Positions 1 to 7,943 of a stretch of DNA of 64,000 nucleotides are shown here, one piece after another. Under the pieces are notes generated by a model, which saw nothing but the letters and a program-made list of their open reading frames with translations, ran no database searches and was not told the origin of the DNA. A program made the position numbers and the translations under genes. This DNA is from an uncultured Clostridia bacterium. GTDB taxonomy: Bacteria; Bacillota; Clostridia; Christensenellales; CAG-138. Within the stretch, counting starts at the first letter, position 1; each line of letters starts with the position of its first letter. Location of the stretch: the NCBI GenBank assembly GCA_944366945.1, contig CALVWJ010000008.1, positions 1-64,000 of the forward strand. Direction: 5' to 3'.

Positions 1-57
1 TGGTTCGGAATAGTGTAGTGCTGGCGGTCTATCTCTTGTTTTCGGTTGCTTGCTTCC

Positions 58-618
58 TTACCGTACATGAGCATTGAGGTCGGGGTTCATTTTACGGCGT
101 ACTTTGCTGTAGGTCTGAAACAAAAGCTCCAAACCTTTTGCTGAGAAAAACTGTGGCTGGGTTGGAATGAGCACGCTGTCCGCTGCAACCAGAGCGTTGA
201 TGGTCAAAATATTTAGACTGGGCTGGCAATCGATAAGGATATGATCATAAAAGGGGCGAGCTGCGTCCACATATTGGCGCAGCATATTTTCCCTGCCATA
301 TTCATTGATGAGCAGAGTATCATACCCGGAAAGCTGGATGGAGGAGGGCATGAGGTCGATGCCTTCAGCATGGTGGATGATGCCCTCGGAAGGATCGATG
401 TTTTTTTCAGCAATTACCTTGTCGATAACGTCGGCAATGGTGTACGGTAGTTCATCCGGGTTCTGACAGCCCAACGACATTGTGAGATTTGCTTGTGGAT
501 CGAGGTCAACGCAAAGCGTCCTTTCATCCTGTTGGACGAGGGCGGCGGCAAGATTTACCGTGGTTGTGGTCTTGGCCACACCGCCCTTTTGGTTTACGAT
601 TGCGATAACTTGGGACAT
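58..618 (-). CDS. ParA/Soj-family partition ATPase, C-terminally truncated
   Basis: Encodes 186 residues starting MSQVIAIVNQKGGVAKTT. This is the deviant Walker A motif (KGGVAKTT) of ParA/MinD ATPases, followed by the DLDPQ and DCQPS motifs. ParA proteins bind ATP and DNA non-specifically to segregate plasmids or integrative elements. The start at 618 is fixed by an AAAGGAG site about 8 bases upstream; the frame stays open further 5' but without a better start. Family members are normally about 255-275 residues. This one stops (TAA) right after the conserved NPDL segment, and the remaining C-terminal third is not recognisable in any frame of the last 57 bases. I infer a deletion or recombination breakpoint near position 60, leaving an element relic. 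Assignment to the family is firm; function is doubtful. Confidence 0.8.
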   Translation of the reverse strand: MSQVIAIVNQKGGVAKTTTTVNLAAALVQQDERTLCVDLDPQANLTMSLGCQNPDELPYTIADVIDKVIAEKNIDPSEGIIHHAEGIDLMPSSIQLSGYDTLLINEYGRENMLRQYVDAARPFYDHILIDCQPSLNILTINALVAADSVLIPTQPQFFSAKGLELLFQTYSKVRRKMNPDLNAHVR

Positions 619-981
619 GGGGATTACTCCTTTCTGCGTAGTGCTAACAAGCTGGGATAGAACATATTCCTCTTCCTCAGTCAGGTAATAGAATTTAAGG
701 GGGAGTGTGAGGGGGGATGACAGGAGATCCTGATTCTCTAGGCGGCAGGAAAAATGGGTTGTCTGCAAAAGAGCAGACTACCCCCTGTAATGTGACGAAT
801 TGGAATAAAATGGGTAATTGTAAACAAATTGAAAACAGATGAGATTGGGTCAAACAAAAGCAAAAAGCTGCCTCAAAAGCACGATCACGTGCCTTCAAAG
901 CAGCTTTATATCTATATTAAAACCGCTACATCCAAAATATCTACGGTAAACCGTTCGCGCCGCGAACGCGCTCCGAAAACG
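619..981. other. Intergenic region upstream of the parA relic
   Basis: No convincing gene was found. A small inverted repeat (GTCTGC at 761-766, GCAGAC at 773-778) lies upstream of parA and could be a hairpin or operator. The rest is AT-rich spacer between the relic and the tRNA terminator. Confidence 0.4.
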
Positions 982-1009
982 AAAAAACCCAGACAACGTC
1001 TGGGCTTTT
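982..1009 (-). terminator. Intrinsic terminator of the tRNA-Met pair
   Basis: On the minus strand CCCAGAC and GTCTGGG form a stem closed by a short loop and followed by TTTTTT. It lies just downstream of the elongator tRNA-Met, so it most likely ends the two-tRNA transcript. The plus strand also has a short T run after the stem, so it may act in both directions. Confidence 0.8.
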
Positions 1010-1039
1010 CGGGCGCATATCTTTTTTGGTGCACCATGT

Positions 1040-1116
1040 TGGTAGCGGCGATGTGACTCGAACACATGACACTCCGGGTATGAACCGAATGCTCTAGCCA
1101 ACTGAGCTACGCCGCC
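1040..1116 (-). tRNA. tRNA-Met (CAT), elongator type
   Basis: A full cloverleaf can be folded on the minus strand: acceptor GGCGGCG, D-arm with GCTC/GAGC stem, anticodon loop TTCATAC (CAT), T-arm ATGTG-TTCGAGT-CACAT, and an encoded CCA end. It lacks the three consecutive G-C pairs in the anticodon stem that mark initiators, so it is elongator Met. A lysidine-modified Ile tRNA also reads CAT and cannot be fully excluded. It lies about 40 bases downstream of the initiator tRNA and is probably co-transcribed with it. Confidence 0.93.
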
Positions 1117-1154
1117 ATATGGGATGCGCACATCTTCCGACGTGCGCATCCGTT

Positions 1155-1230
<76 letters not shown>

Positions 1231-1256
1231 ATGCAAGCCGCATTGCGGCAAGGGAT

Positions 1257-1285
1257 ATAATATCATGCTCTGGGGATTTCGTCAA
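1257..1285 (-). promoter_or_regulatory. Sigma-A promoter of the tRNA-fMet/tRNA-Met unit
   Basis: On the minus strand a -35 TTGACG (1285-1280) and a -10 TATTAT (1262-1257) are separated by exactly 17 bases. The -10 lies about 26 bases upstream of the mature initiator tRNA, a spacing typical for stable RNA genes. Confidence 0.8.
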
Positions 1286-1306
1286 GCCCTTTTAAAATGG
1301 AAACAG

Positions 1307-2344
1307 CTAAATTTTGCGGGGCAGCGTATCCAAACAGGCAAGCAGAGCCTCGATAAGGGCTGCTTTAGGCGCATCAGCCAAGAATGCAGCGCGGGCACTG
1401 TTGATGTTGCAGCGAATCAGATCCGCATAGCTAAGGCCCATTGCGTGGGTGCAGTGATCGTATTCCTTGTCCAGGCTGATGTCCGAAAGGATCATGTTAT
1501 CTGTGTTGATCGTGCAGGGAACGCCCATCTGAATCAGCCGTTTAAGCGGATGTGCTTCATAGGAAGGCTGGGTCTGGCACTGGATGTTGCTCGTGGGGCA
1601 GATTTCAAGCGTTACGCCGTCGCGGATTGCGCGCGCGCAGAGCGCACGATCGAGCACGATGTGGTGCCCATGGCCGATCCGTTTTGCGCCGAAATCGAGC
1701 GCCGCCTTTACCGTGTCCGCCCCCTGGCTGTCACCGGCATGGCAGGTGAATGGAACGCCAAGCTTGCTGGCGCGCGCAAAAACGGGTGCAAAGCGCGACA
1801 GCGGCACGATCCCCTCCGCACCGGCAAGATCAACGCCGACCACGCCTTGCCCAAGGAATTCCTTTGCAAGTTCCACCGTCAACAGGTTCTCGGCTTCATT
1901 TGCTTTTTCGGAACCGATGCACATGGCGCACAGCAGAATGCCGGCTTGGATTGACGGGCATTCTGCGAGCGCCTCACGCAGGCCGCTAAGAACAGCTTCC
2001 ACCGCATCGCGCTGGGCCATTCCCTTTCGCGTATGCAGCTGCGGCGCAAAGCGAATCTCGGCATAGGCGAGCCCTTGGGCGCTGAGCAATGAGACGAGCT
2101 CGCGCGTTACCCTAGCGAGCGAATCCCGATCCTGCAAGATGGAGAGCGGCATCTCAAAGCGCTTAAGATATTCGTTTACGCTTTTGCAGTCCGCAGTAAG
2201 CACGATAAAATTCCGAAATTCCTCCAAGGTATCCGCCGGCATGGGGATATTGCGCTCGCGCGCAAGCTTCCACGCGGTTTCCGGCAGCATGGAACCATCC
2301 AAATGCAGATGCAGATCGATTTTCGGGAACGGATAGCGGTCCAT
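1307..2344 (-). CDS. add: Adenosine deaminase-family protein
   Basis: A metal-dependent amidohydrolase of 345 residues, expected to deaminate adenosine to inosine in purine salvage. Visible motifs are the zinc ligands HLHLDGS (His12, His14), CHAGD (His202), RIGHGHH (His225/His227), ICPTSN (about 248-253) and TINTDN (Asp282). Length and motif order match bacterial adenosine deaminases. The start at 2344 is chosen over the ATG six bases upstream because AAAGGAG sits 7 bases before it, but only about 1 base before the other. The usual catalytic Glu of the HAGE motif is Asp here (HAGD). That could change activity or substrate; adenosine deaminase-like enzymes acting on related bases are an alternative. 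Confidence 0.88.
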   Translation of the reverse strand: MDRYPFPKIDLHLHLDGSMLPETAWKLARERNIPMPADTLEEFRNFIVLTADCKSVNEYLKRFEMPLSILQDRDSLARVTRELVSLLSAQGLAYAEIRFAPQLHTRKGMAQRDAVEAVLSGLREALAECPSIQAGILLCAMCIGSEKANEAENLLTVELAKEFLGQGVVGVDLAGAEGIVPLSRFAPVFARASKLGVPFTCHAGDSQGADTVKAALDFGAKRIGHGHHIVLDRALCARAIRDGVTLEICPTSNIQCQTQPSYEAHPLKRLIQMGVPCTINTDNMILSDISLDKEYDHCTHAMGLSYADLIRCNINSARAAFLADAPKAALIEALLACLDTLPRKI

Positions 2345-2359
2345 GAGCATTCTCCTTTC

Positions 2360-3187
2360 TTATTCTTCTTCTGCGATTTCGTAACAGTCCGGCGTCGGCG
2401 TTTCTTTGGGCAGCAGGCGTGCTACAAGCGCGGGATCAGCGGGCAGCTCATCCGTGATGGTCACGGTCGATCCAGGGCAGAGATAAAGGTAGATCCATTG
2501 CGCATCATCCGGAAGCAGGCGGATGCAGCCGTGGGAAGCCGGCTGGCCTAGCAGCCAGAATTCCTCTTCGATCAGATAGCGGTCGTCCCGCTCGGAGTAG
2601 GGCACGGAATGGAAATAGATCCGTCCACGGATTTGGGACCAATACTGCGCATAGCAACCGAAGTTTACAAAAAATGCGAAGCGCTTATAGTCTTCTCCCA
2701 TCTGGAACGTACCGCGCGGGCTGGGAGAGCCTTCCTCAATGCCGGAAGAACAGATCATCTCGCGCACAAGCACGGTGTATTCGCCTGCCGCGTCCTTTTC
2801 ATAAATGAATACCGCCTGGTTGGTGAGATCCACCACGGCGTAAAACTTTTCGGGGTCTTCGTTAAGGGGTATTTCTTCAGGGTAACGGCCGCCTTCATAC
2901 GTGCGCAGGCTCTTGGGCGTAAGCGGGTAGGCTGCGCTCTGATAAGCTGTAGGCTCTGGCGTAGGGCTGGGAGTCGGGCTTGGCGTTGGTGTAGGCGTGG
3001 GTTCCGGTGTGGGGCTTGGCGTTGGCGCAGGCGTTGTGGGGTCTGGCATGGCCGTAACATCAACCGGCTCGGTTGGCGGTGTGCCTTGCGGGCTGAAGGA
3101 ACAGCCAGCGCAAAGAGCGGTTAGGCAGGCCGCCAGTAAAAGGCAGGCAAGGGCATGTTTCATCGAAGTGGTTTTAAACTCCTCCAT
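2360..3187 (-). CDS. Lipoprotein L,D-transpeptidase (YkuD domain) with Pro/Thr-rich linker
   Basis: The N-terminus has a basic/hydrophobic signal ending in a lipobox (LCAGC, Cys29), so the protein is probably anchored to the outer face of the membrane. Residues about 50-80 are a low-complexity PT/PS/PE linker of the kind that spans cell wall. The C-terminal half carries the YkuD catalytic region with a His at 193 and the SHGCIR motif (His219, Cys221, Arg223). Such enzymes make 3-3 peptidoglycan cross-links or attach proteins to the wall. The ORF may start at 3187 or at the ATG 24 bases in, which sits directly before the signal peptide; GGAGGAG lies at the first codons, so I cannot decide firmly. 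It has its own promoter at 3212-3241 and lies 15 bases upstream of add on the same strand. Confidence 0.88.
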   Translation of the reverse strand: MEEFKTTSMKHALACLLLAACLTALCAGCSFSPQGTPPTEPVDVTAMPDPTTPAPTPSPTPEPTPTPTPSPTPSPTPEPTAYQSAAYPLTPKSLRTYEGGRYPEEIPLNEDPEKFYAVVDLTNQAVFIYEKDAAGEYTVLVREMICSSGIEEGSPSPRGTFQMGEDYKRFAFFVNFGCYAQYWSQIRGRIYFHSVPYSERDDRYLIEEEFWLLGQPASHGCIRLLPDDAQWIYLYLCPGSTVTITDELPADPALVARLLPKETPTPDCYEIAEEE

Positions 3188-3211
3188 TGGATCATTGTGG
3201 ATGTATTTTTA

Positions 3212-3241
3212 ATTGTATCATGCGGTGTGGGCAATGGACAA
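3212..3241 (-). promoter_or_regulatory. Promoter of the L,D-transpeptidase gene
   Basis: Minus-strand -35 TTGTCC (3241-3236) and -10 TACAAT (3217-3212) with an 18-base spacer, about 25 bases upstream of the coding start. Confidence 0.55.
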
Positions 3242-3343
3242 TGGCGAAATGGCGCCGTAGGCTGCAGAATGTAAAATGGAAGGGCGCGTGTTTGCCAGAC
3301 GGAAAGGCTTTGGAAAAATAGCCGTTTGCATGGATTGCGGAGG

Positions 3344-3372
3344 TTGTAAAACCGTGGCTGTGATGCTATACT
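3344..3372 (+). promoter_or_regulatory. Promoter of the nitroreductase gene
   Basis: -35 TTGTAA (3344-3349), 17-base spacer, -10 TATACT (3367-3372), about 78 bases before the nitroreductase start. Nothing else was recognised between 3242 and 3343. Confidence 0.6.
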
Positions 3373-3449
3373 AAATAAATGATTTGATGCACAAAAAAAT
3401 AAAACGCAGGAAATCCTGCATACAAAGCATCAAGAAAAAGGGGGAACGC

Positions 3450-3980
3450 ATGGAGCTTTATGAAACGATCGCTGCGCGGCGCAGCATCCGCAAGTATAAA
3501 GAAGATCCTGTTGCGCGCGAAACGCTGGACCGCATCCTGGATGCAGCACGGCTTGCTCCTTCGTGGTGCAACCGCCAGTGCCACCGCTATATCGTCATAT
3601 CCGACCCCGCAACGCGCAAAACGCTTGGGGAGTTGATTGACAATCCATCTGCGGAGTGCTATGAAAAAGCCCCATATGCGCTCGTGCTTTGCGCCGAACC
3701 ATCCGATAGCGGGTTCAATGGGGGCAAGGAATACTACCTGGTGGATTGTGGCATCAGCATGGAACATCTGGTGCTTGCAGCTACGGCTGAAGGGCTTGGC
3801 ACCTGCTGGGTCGGCTATTTCCCTGAGAACCCGGTGCGCAATCTCCTCGGCATCCCGCGCGAGGTAAAGGTGGTTGCGATCACGCCGCTCGGCGTGCCGG
3901 ATGAAGCCCCAGAAGCCCGCCCGCGTGTGCCGTTGAGCAAGATCACCTTTGAAGGCGCATGGCGCAGGGAGAACTTTTAA
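3450..3980 (+). CDS. Nitroreductase-family FMN oxidoreductase
   Basis: 176 residues. It opens with MELYETIAARRSIRKY, the FMN-phosphate-binding RRSxRxY motif of the nitroreductase fold, and ends with the GxxxEVKVVAITPLGVP segment typical of the family. Members are soluble flavoenzymes that reduce nitro compounds, quinones or other acceptors with NAD(P)H; the substrate cannot be predicted. The start at 3450 is preferred over an upstream in-frame ATG at 3384 because of the purine-rich AAAAAGGGGG site a few bases before it and because the family begins at this point. Monocistronic. Confidence 0.87.
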   Translation: MELYETIAARRSIRKYKEDPVARETLDRILDAARLAPSWCNRQCHRYIVISDPATRKTLGELIDNPSAECYEKAPYALVLCAEPSDSGFNGGKEYYLVDCGISMEHLVLAATAEGLGTCWVGYFPENPVRNLLGIPREVKVVAITPLGVPDEAPEARPRVPLSKITFEGAWRRENF

Positions 3981-4073
3981 CCGTTTTGTCTTGAATCCCT
4001 TTTTGGCGCAGCGTTGCGCCAGTGCAAATAACAACAGCAAAGATCAAAAAGCGAAATGCAAAGGAGTATTGAG

Positions 4074-5645
4074 ATGAAGGCCTACATCGAATCGCTTGGA
4101 ATCATCGCGCCCAAGGCAGTTTACCGCAACTTGACCCCGGCGCAGCTTGTGGAGCATGCGCTTGCGCGCGGGGAAGGCAAGCTCGCAAACACCGGTGCGT
4201 TTGTGGTAACGACCGGCAAATATACCGGCCGCTCCCCGGATGACCGTTTCGTAGTCGATACGCCCGCCATCCATGACGATATTGACTGGGGCAAGATCAA
4301 CGTACCGATCAGCGCCGAAAAGTACGAGGCGATTTATAACCGCATGATGGCATATCTGCAGGGCCGCGATATTTTCGTGTTCGATGGCTTTGCGGGCGCG
4401 GATGAAACCTATCATCTGTCCGTGCGCGTAGTCAATGAGCTCGCAAGCCAGAACCTGTTCATTCACCAACTGCTTGTGCGCCCCACGGAGGAACAGCTTG
4501 CAAGTTTTGTTCCAGGGTTTACGATCATTGCAGCGCCGGGCTTTAAGTGCATCCCCGAAGTGGATGGCGTGCATTCGGAGGCGGCGATCCTGGTGAACTT
4601 CGAGAAGCGCACGGTGCTCATCGCCGGCAGCCAGTATGCAGGCGAGATTAAGAAGTCCATCTTCTCCGTGATGAATTATCTCCTGCCCAAGCAGGGCGTG
4701 CTTTCCATGCACTGCTCGGCCAACGTGGGCGAGGCGGGCGATGTTGCGCTGTTCTATGGCCTTTCCGGAACGGGCAAAACGACCCTTTCCGCCGACCCGA
4801 ACCGCATGCTCATCGGCGATGACGAGCATGGCTGGAGCGACAAGGGCTGCTTCAACATCGAAGGCGGCTGCTATGCCAAGTGCATCAACCTTTCCAAGGA
4901 AAATGAGCCGCAGATTTGGGATGCGATCAAATTTGGCGCGCTGGTTGAAAACGTGGTGATGGATGATGCCACCCGTGAGTTCGATTTTGCGGATGCATCC
5001 CTTACGGAAAATACCCGCGTGGGCTATCCGGTTGAGTTCATCCCCAACTGCGTGATCCCGGGCGTTGCGGGCCACCCCAAGACCGTCATCTTCCTTACGG
5101 CGGATGCGTTCGGCGTGCTGCCCCCCATCTCCCGGCTGGATAAGAACCAGGCGATGTTCCACTTCGTATCCGGCTATACCTCCAAGCTCGCCGGCACGGA
5201 GCGCGGCATCGTAGAGCCGCAGACCACGTTCTCCACCTGCTTCGGCGCACCGTTCCTGCCGCTGCACCCCTCCGTTTATGCGGAGATGCTCGGCAAGAAG
5301 ATTGAGGAGCACGATGCGAAGGTGTATCTGGTGAACACCGGTTGGGCAGGCGGAAAATATGGCGTGGGCTCCCGCATGAAGCTCAAGTATACCCGCGCCA
5401 TGGTTACCGCTGCGCTCAACGGCGATCTGGAGAAAGCGGAGTTTGAGCTTGACCCGATCTTCAATGTCATGGTCCCCAAGACCTGCCCGAACGTGCCGGA
5501 TGAATTCTTGAGCCAGCGCAGGCTCTGGAAGGATCAAGAGGAATATGAGGCTACAGCGAAGGACCTTGCTGCCCGCTTTGTAAAGAACTTTGAGAAATAT
5601 TCCAACATGCCGGCCAATATCGTAAACGCTGGCCCGAAGGCGTAA
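4074..5645 (+). CDS. pckA: Phosphoenolpyruvate carboxykinase (ATP)
   Basis: 523 residues, the usual size of the ATP-dependent enzyme. It interconverts oxaloacetate + ATP and PEP + CO2 + ADP in the cytosol. Visible motifs: the RSPDDRF segment near residue 53, the kinase P-loop [11 protein letters not shown] (about 229-239), a DDEHGW metal/substrate loop just after it, and a C-terminal VNTGWAGG element. The start at 4074 follows AAAGGAG by 9 bases; an upstream in-frame ATG at 4056 lacks such a site. In fermenting Clostridia the enzyme often runs in the carboxylating direction, making oxaloacetate and ATP. A hairpin terminator follows immediately. Confidence 0.96.
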   Translation: MKAYIESLGIIAPKAVYRNLTPAQLVEHALARGEGKLANTGAFVVTTGKYTGRSPDDRFVVDTPAIHDDIDWGKINVPISAEKYEAIYNRMMAYLQGRDIFVFDGFAGADETYHLSVRVVNELASQNLFIHQLLVRPTEEQLASFVPGFTIIAAPGFKCIPEVDGVHSEAAILVNFEKRTVLIAGSQYAGEIKKSIFSVMNYLLPKQGVLSMHCSANVGEAGDVALFYGLSGTGKTTLSADPNRMLIGDDEHGWSDKGCFNIEGGCYAKCINLSKENEPQIWDAIKFGALVENVVMDDATREFDFADASLTENTRVGYPVEFIPNCVIPGVAGHPKTVIFLTADAFGVLPPISRLDKNQAMFHFVSGYTSKLAGTERGIVEPQTTFSTCFGAPFLPLHPSVYAEMLGKKIEEHDAKVYLVNTGWAGGKYGVGSRMKLKYTRAMVTAALNGDLEKAEFELDPIFNVMVPKTCPNVPDEFLSQRRLWKDQEEYEATAKDLAARFVKNFEKYSNMPANIVNAGPKA

Positions 5646-5658
5646 CGCCAGAACCGCA

Positions 5659-5697
5659 CGGAGCGCCCCTAAAAAGGGGCGCTCCGTTTAGATTTTC
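5659..5697 (+). terminator. Terminator after pckA
   Basis: A perfect 12-bp stem (CGGAGCGCCCCT / AGGGGCGCTCCG) with an AAAA loop, followed by a T-rich but interrupted tract. It starts 14 bases after the pckA stop. Confidence 0.8.
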
Positions 5698-5813
5698 CAA
5701 ACTTGCCCACCCGCAGAGAAGGGGCGGGGCCGTTAAGGGCATCGCATGAGAAGGCAGGCTCTTTTTACCCGATTTGCCTGCTGTCCATGGAATCCTGTAC
5801 TTGGCCTGCTCCA

Positions 5814-6521
5814 TCAAACGCAATGCTTTTTGATATAGGCATCCAGATCCCCGTGGTACTCACTTAAGGTATTGTTTATCGGTTCTGTTTTTCGATCAAA
5901 AAGAAGGTCTGCCAAATAATGGGCATTTTTCCGGCCCACTGTCATGGAACGGACGCAGCCGATGCAGTAAACCACAACATCGTCACAGGGCATCTGAGCT
6001 GCCCGCCATCTTTGAAATGCAGCAACTTTTTCATCCGGGATATGCGAATAAAAGGTATCGCCGCAGCATATCGAATTTGTGCCGCTGAATTCCGATTCGA
6101 TAATCTGAATATTCATCTTTCGCAATATGCTCCGCACAGCGGCATGCACCTGCGGTTTCTGGCGGAAGGAACAGGAATCGTGCACGGAAACAGTTAATCC
6201 CGTGTGGTCCGGCAGCTTCAGATCTTTCAGCGTGTCCAGAATTTCCCAATAAGTAATTGTCTGAATCCCTGCATACTCGGAATGGAACCGCCTGTCGCAG
6301 CCGGCGCAGTTGTTGATAATGGTTGCACCTTCCGGCAGGCAGGGATCGTGGCGGCAGCAGATATTATGGAGCTTCACACTGCCAAAGCGGCCGCGCAAAA
6401 GTTCAAGCATAAGCTCGGGCAGTTCCGGCTTGTAAATGCTGGCAGCGCAGCCTGGGTTAAAATAGCATTTTTCCAAATCAATATTCTGAATTGCTATGCT
6501 TGGCAATACCCTGTTAATCAT
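5814..6521 (-). CDS. CCG-domain (heterodisulfide reductase subunit B-like) Fe-S protein
   Basis: 235 residues containing two cysteine-rich CCG-type motifs: FNPGCA...NNCAGC in the first half and HDSC...CCG...YCIGC in the second. In HdrB, GlpC and LutA relatives, paired CCG domains bind an unusual Fe-S cluster or carry redox-active cysteines. The start at 6521 uses a GGAGG site inside the end of the upstream gene; its ATGATTAA overlaps the stop codon of ada by 8 bases, so translation is probably coupled. No partner electron-transfer subunit is next to it. Function unknown; a redox role connected with DNA-alkylation or electrophile stress is only an inference from the neighbour. Confidence 0.7.
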   Translation of the reverse strand: MINRVLPSIAIQNIDLEKCYFNPGCAASIYKPELPELMLELLRGRFGSVKLHNICCRHDPCLPEGATIINNCAGCDRRFHSEYAGIQTITYWEILDTLKDLKLPDHTGLTVSVHDSCSFRQKPQVHAAVRSILRKMNIQIIESEFSGTNSICCGDTFYSHIPDEKVAAFQRWRAAQMPCDDVVVYCIGCVRSMTVGRKNAHYLADLLFDRKTEPINNTLSEYHGDLDAYIKKHCV

Positions 6522-7524
6522 TTGCAACCTCCAAATCCAGAAGAAATTGTTTGCGTTCAATCCCCCCGGCATAGCCTACAATACGATTGCCTTTGCCAAC
6601 AACCCGGTGGCAGGGAACCATAATCAAAACCGGGTTGCGGTTGTTTGCCATGCCTACGGCCCGCGCTGCCTTAGGATTGCCGATGCAAAGCGCTATATCT
6701 TGGTAGCTGCGCGTTTCACCGTAAGGGATCATTTGAATCTGCCTCCAGACTGTTCGCTGAAATTCGCTTCCATGGAGGCTAAGCGGCACATCAAATGCTC
6801 TCCTCTTCTTTGCAAAATATTCTTGGAGCTGCTTTGCCGCATCTTCAAGATAAATCCCGTTTGCCGGAGCGGTCTCCAGGGAGGGCTCCCAATCCACAAA
6901 ACGGATTCCTGCAATTCCGCTTTCATCTTCCGAAATGCGGGCCGTCCCTATCGGAGTTTGGCAAAAGCAATACGGAGCTTCGGCGGCCTGTCTGGCCATA
7001 TATTCGGATGGGGATATTCCCGCCTGTTTCTTAAAAAACACCGCAAACGCAGAGGGAGTTTCCAGGCCCACTGTAAAGGCAACATCGGTGATTCTTTTCC
7101 CTTCTGCAAGCATTCCTTTTGCGTGTGAAAAACGAACCTGGTTCAAATACTGCTCCGGTGACATAGCGTACCGCTTTTCAAACAGCCCTGCCAAACGTCT
7201 CCTTGATACGCCGAGCGAGTTCAGCTCGCCCTGCAGCGTTACCCGGTCGGCAAAAGCCCTGTCGATCAAAATTTTTGCCGCTTCCGCCGTTTCTGCAGCA
7301 GGATCATAGGAAGGCAAATCCGGCCTGCATCTTTTGCAGGGCCGAAACCCTGCCAGCTCAGCTTCCTCCCTGCTGTTAAAGAAAAGCACATTCTGCCGAG
7401 CGGGATTTTTGGATTTGCAGGAGGGCCTGCAATAAATCCCTGTGCTTTTTACTCCGTAGAAAAATTTCCCATCGCAGCTTGGATCGCTTGAAGTTATGGC
7501 AGCCCATTTTTCGTTTATATCCAT
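6514..7524 (-). CDS. ada: Bifunctional Ada: AraC-type regulator and methylated-DNA cysteine methyltransferase
   Basis: 336 residues with three parts in order: the Ada zinc domain with Cys32, Cys36, Cys63 and Cys66 (IYCRPSCKS and RPCKRCRP; the first Cys accepts methyl from phosphotriesters); an AraC-type helix-turn-helix region (about 85-180); and an O6-methylguanine methyltransferase domain with the active-site PCHRV motif (Cys305). In known Ada proteins, self-methylation turns the protein into an activator of its own operon. The start at 7524 is supported by a weak GGTGG site and by alignment of the zinc domain; an upstream in-frame ATG at 7593 would add an unlikely extension. Likely co-transcribed with the CCG-domain gene downstream. 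Confidence 0.93.
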   Translation of the reverse strand: MDINEKWAAITSSDPSCDGKFFYGVKSTGIYCRPSCKSKNPARQNVLFFNSREEAELAGFRPCKRCRPDLPSYDPAAETAEAAKILIDRAFADRVTLQGELNSLGVSRRRLAGLFEKRYAMSPEQYLNQVRFSHAKGMLAEGKRITDVAFTVGLETPSAFAVFFKKQAGISPSEYMARQAAEAPYCFCQTPIGTARISEDESGIAGIRFVDWEPSLETAPANGIYLEDAAKQLQEYFAKKRRAFDVPLSLHGSEFQRTVWRQIQMIPYGETRSYQDIALCIGNPKAARAVGMANNRNPVLIMVPCHRVVGKGNRIVGYAGGIERKQFLLDLEVAND

Positions 7525-7943
7525 GAAGTACCACCGTCCCTTTAAGCAAAGTATAGCAGAAATTGCGAAACAATGCTTTTCAGATTGTAACATCTAATTT
7601 TTTGCCCGGGCTTTTTTCGGATTTTTTGCTTCGCTGCCGCAGGATGCACAGGAATAGGGAATGCTCCTGCGCCGCTTTGCGGATTGGAAGCACATGGGAC
7701 GGGAAATGCATTTGGGTATCTTGAGAAACAATGGGAAGAGCCGCCTTAAGCGGCTGCGTGGAAAGGGGAACTGATCCGAACGGCCGGTTTGACGGTGAAA
7801 ATGGCGGCTATGTTCGTGCGGCGCATTCGGTGGGCAAGGATGGCCTGCGCCGATGATGCAGGGGGTACACAAGCCGCGCGCCATGTGATATGATACAAAT
7901 GCATGACTGCATGGCATTTTGGCTGTGCAGGGCAGGAGGGATC
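7525..7943. other. Divergent intergenic region between ada and kamB
   Basis: On the minus strand a -10 like TATACT (7555-7550) lies before ada with no good -35, as expected for an activator-dependent promoter. On the plus strand a TATGAT (7889-7894) may be the -10 of kamB, but its -35 is poor. Just after it an inverted repeat AAATGC (7897-7902) / GCATTT (7914-7919), with a nested ATGCA/TGCAT, covers the expected transcription start and could be an operator. No gene seen. Confidence 0.45.

Noticed and set aside
4044..5537. A 497-residue open frame on the minus strand
   Set aside because: Antisense to pckA, without a ribosome site or known domains.
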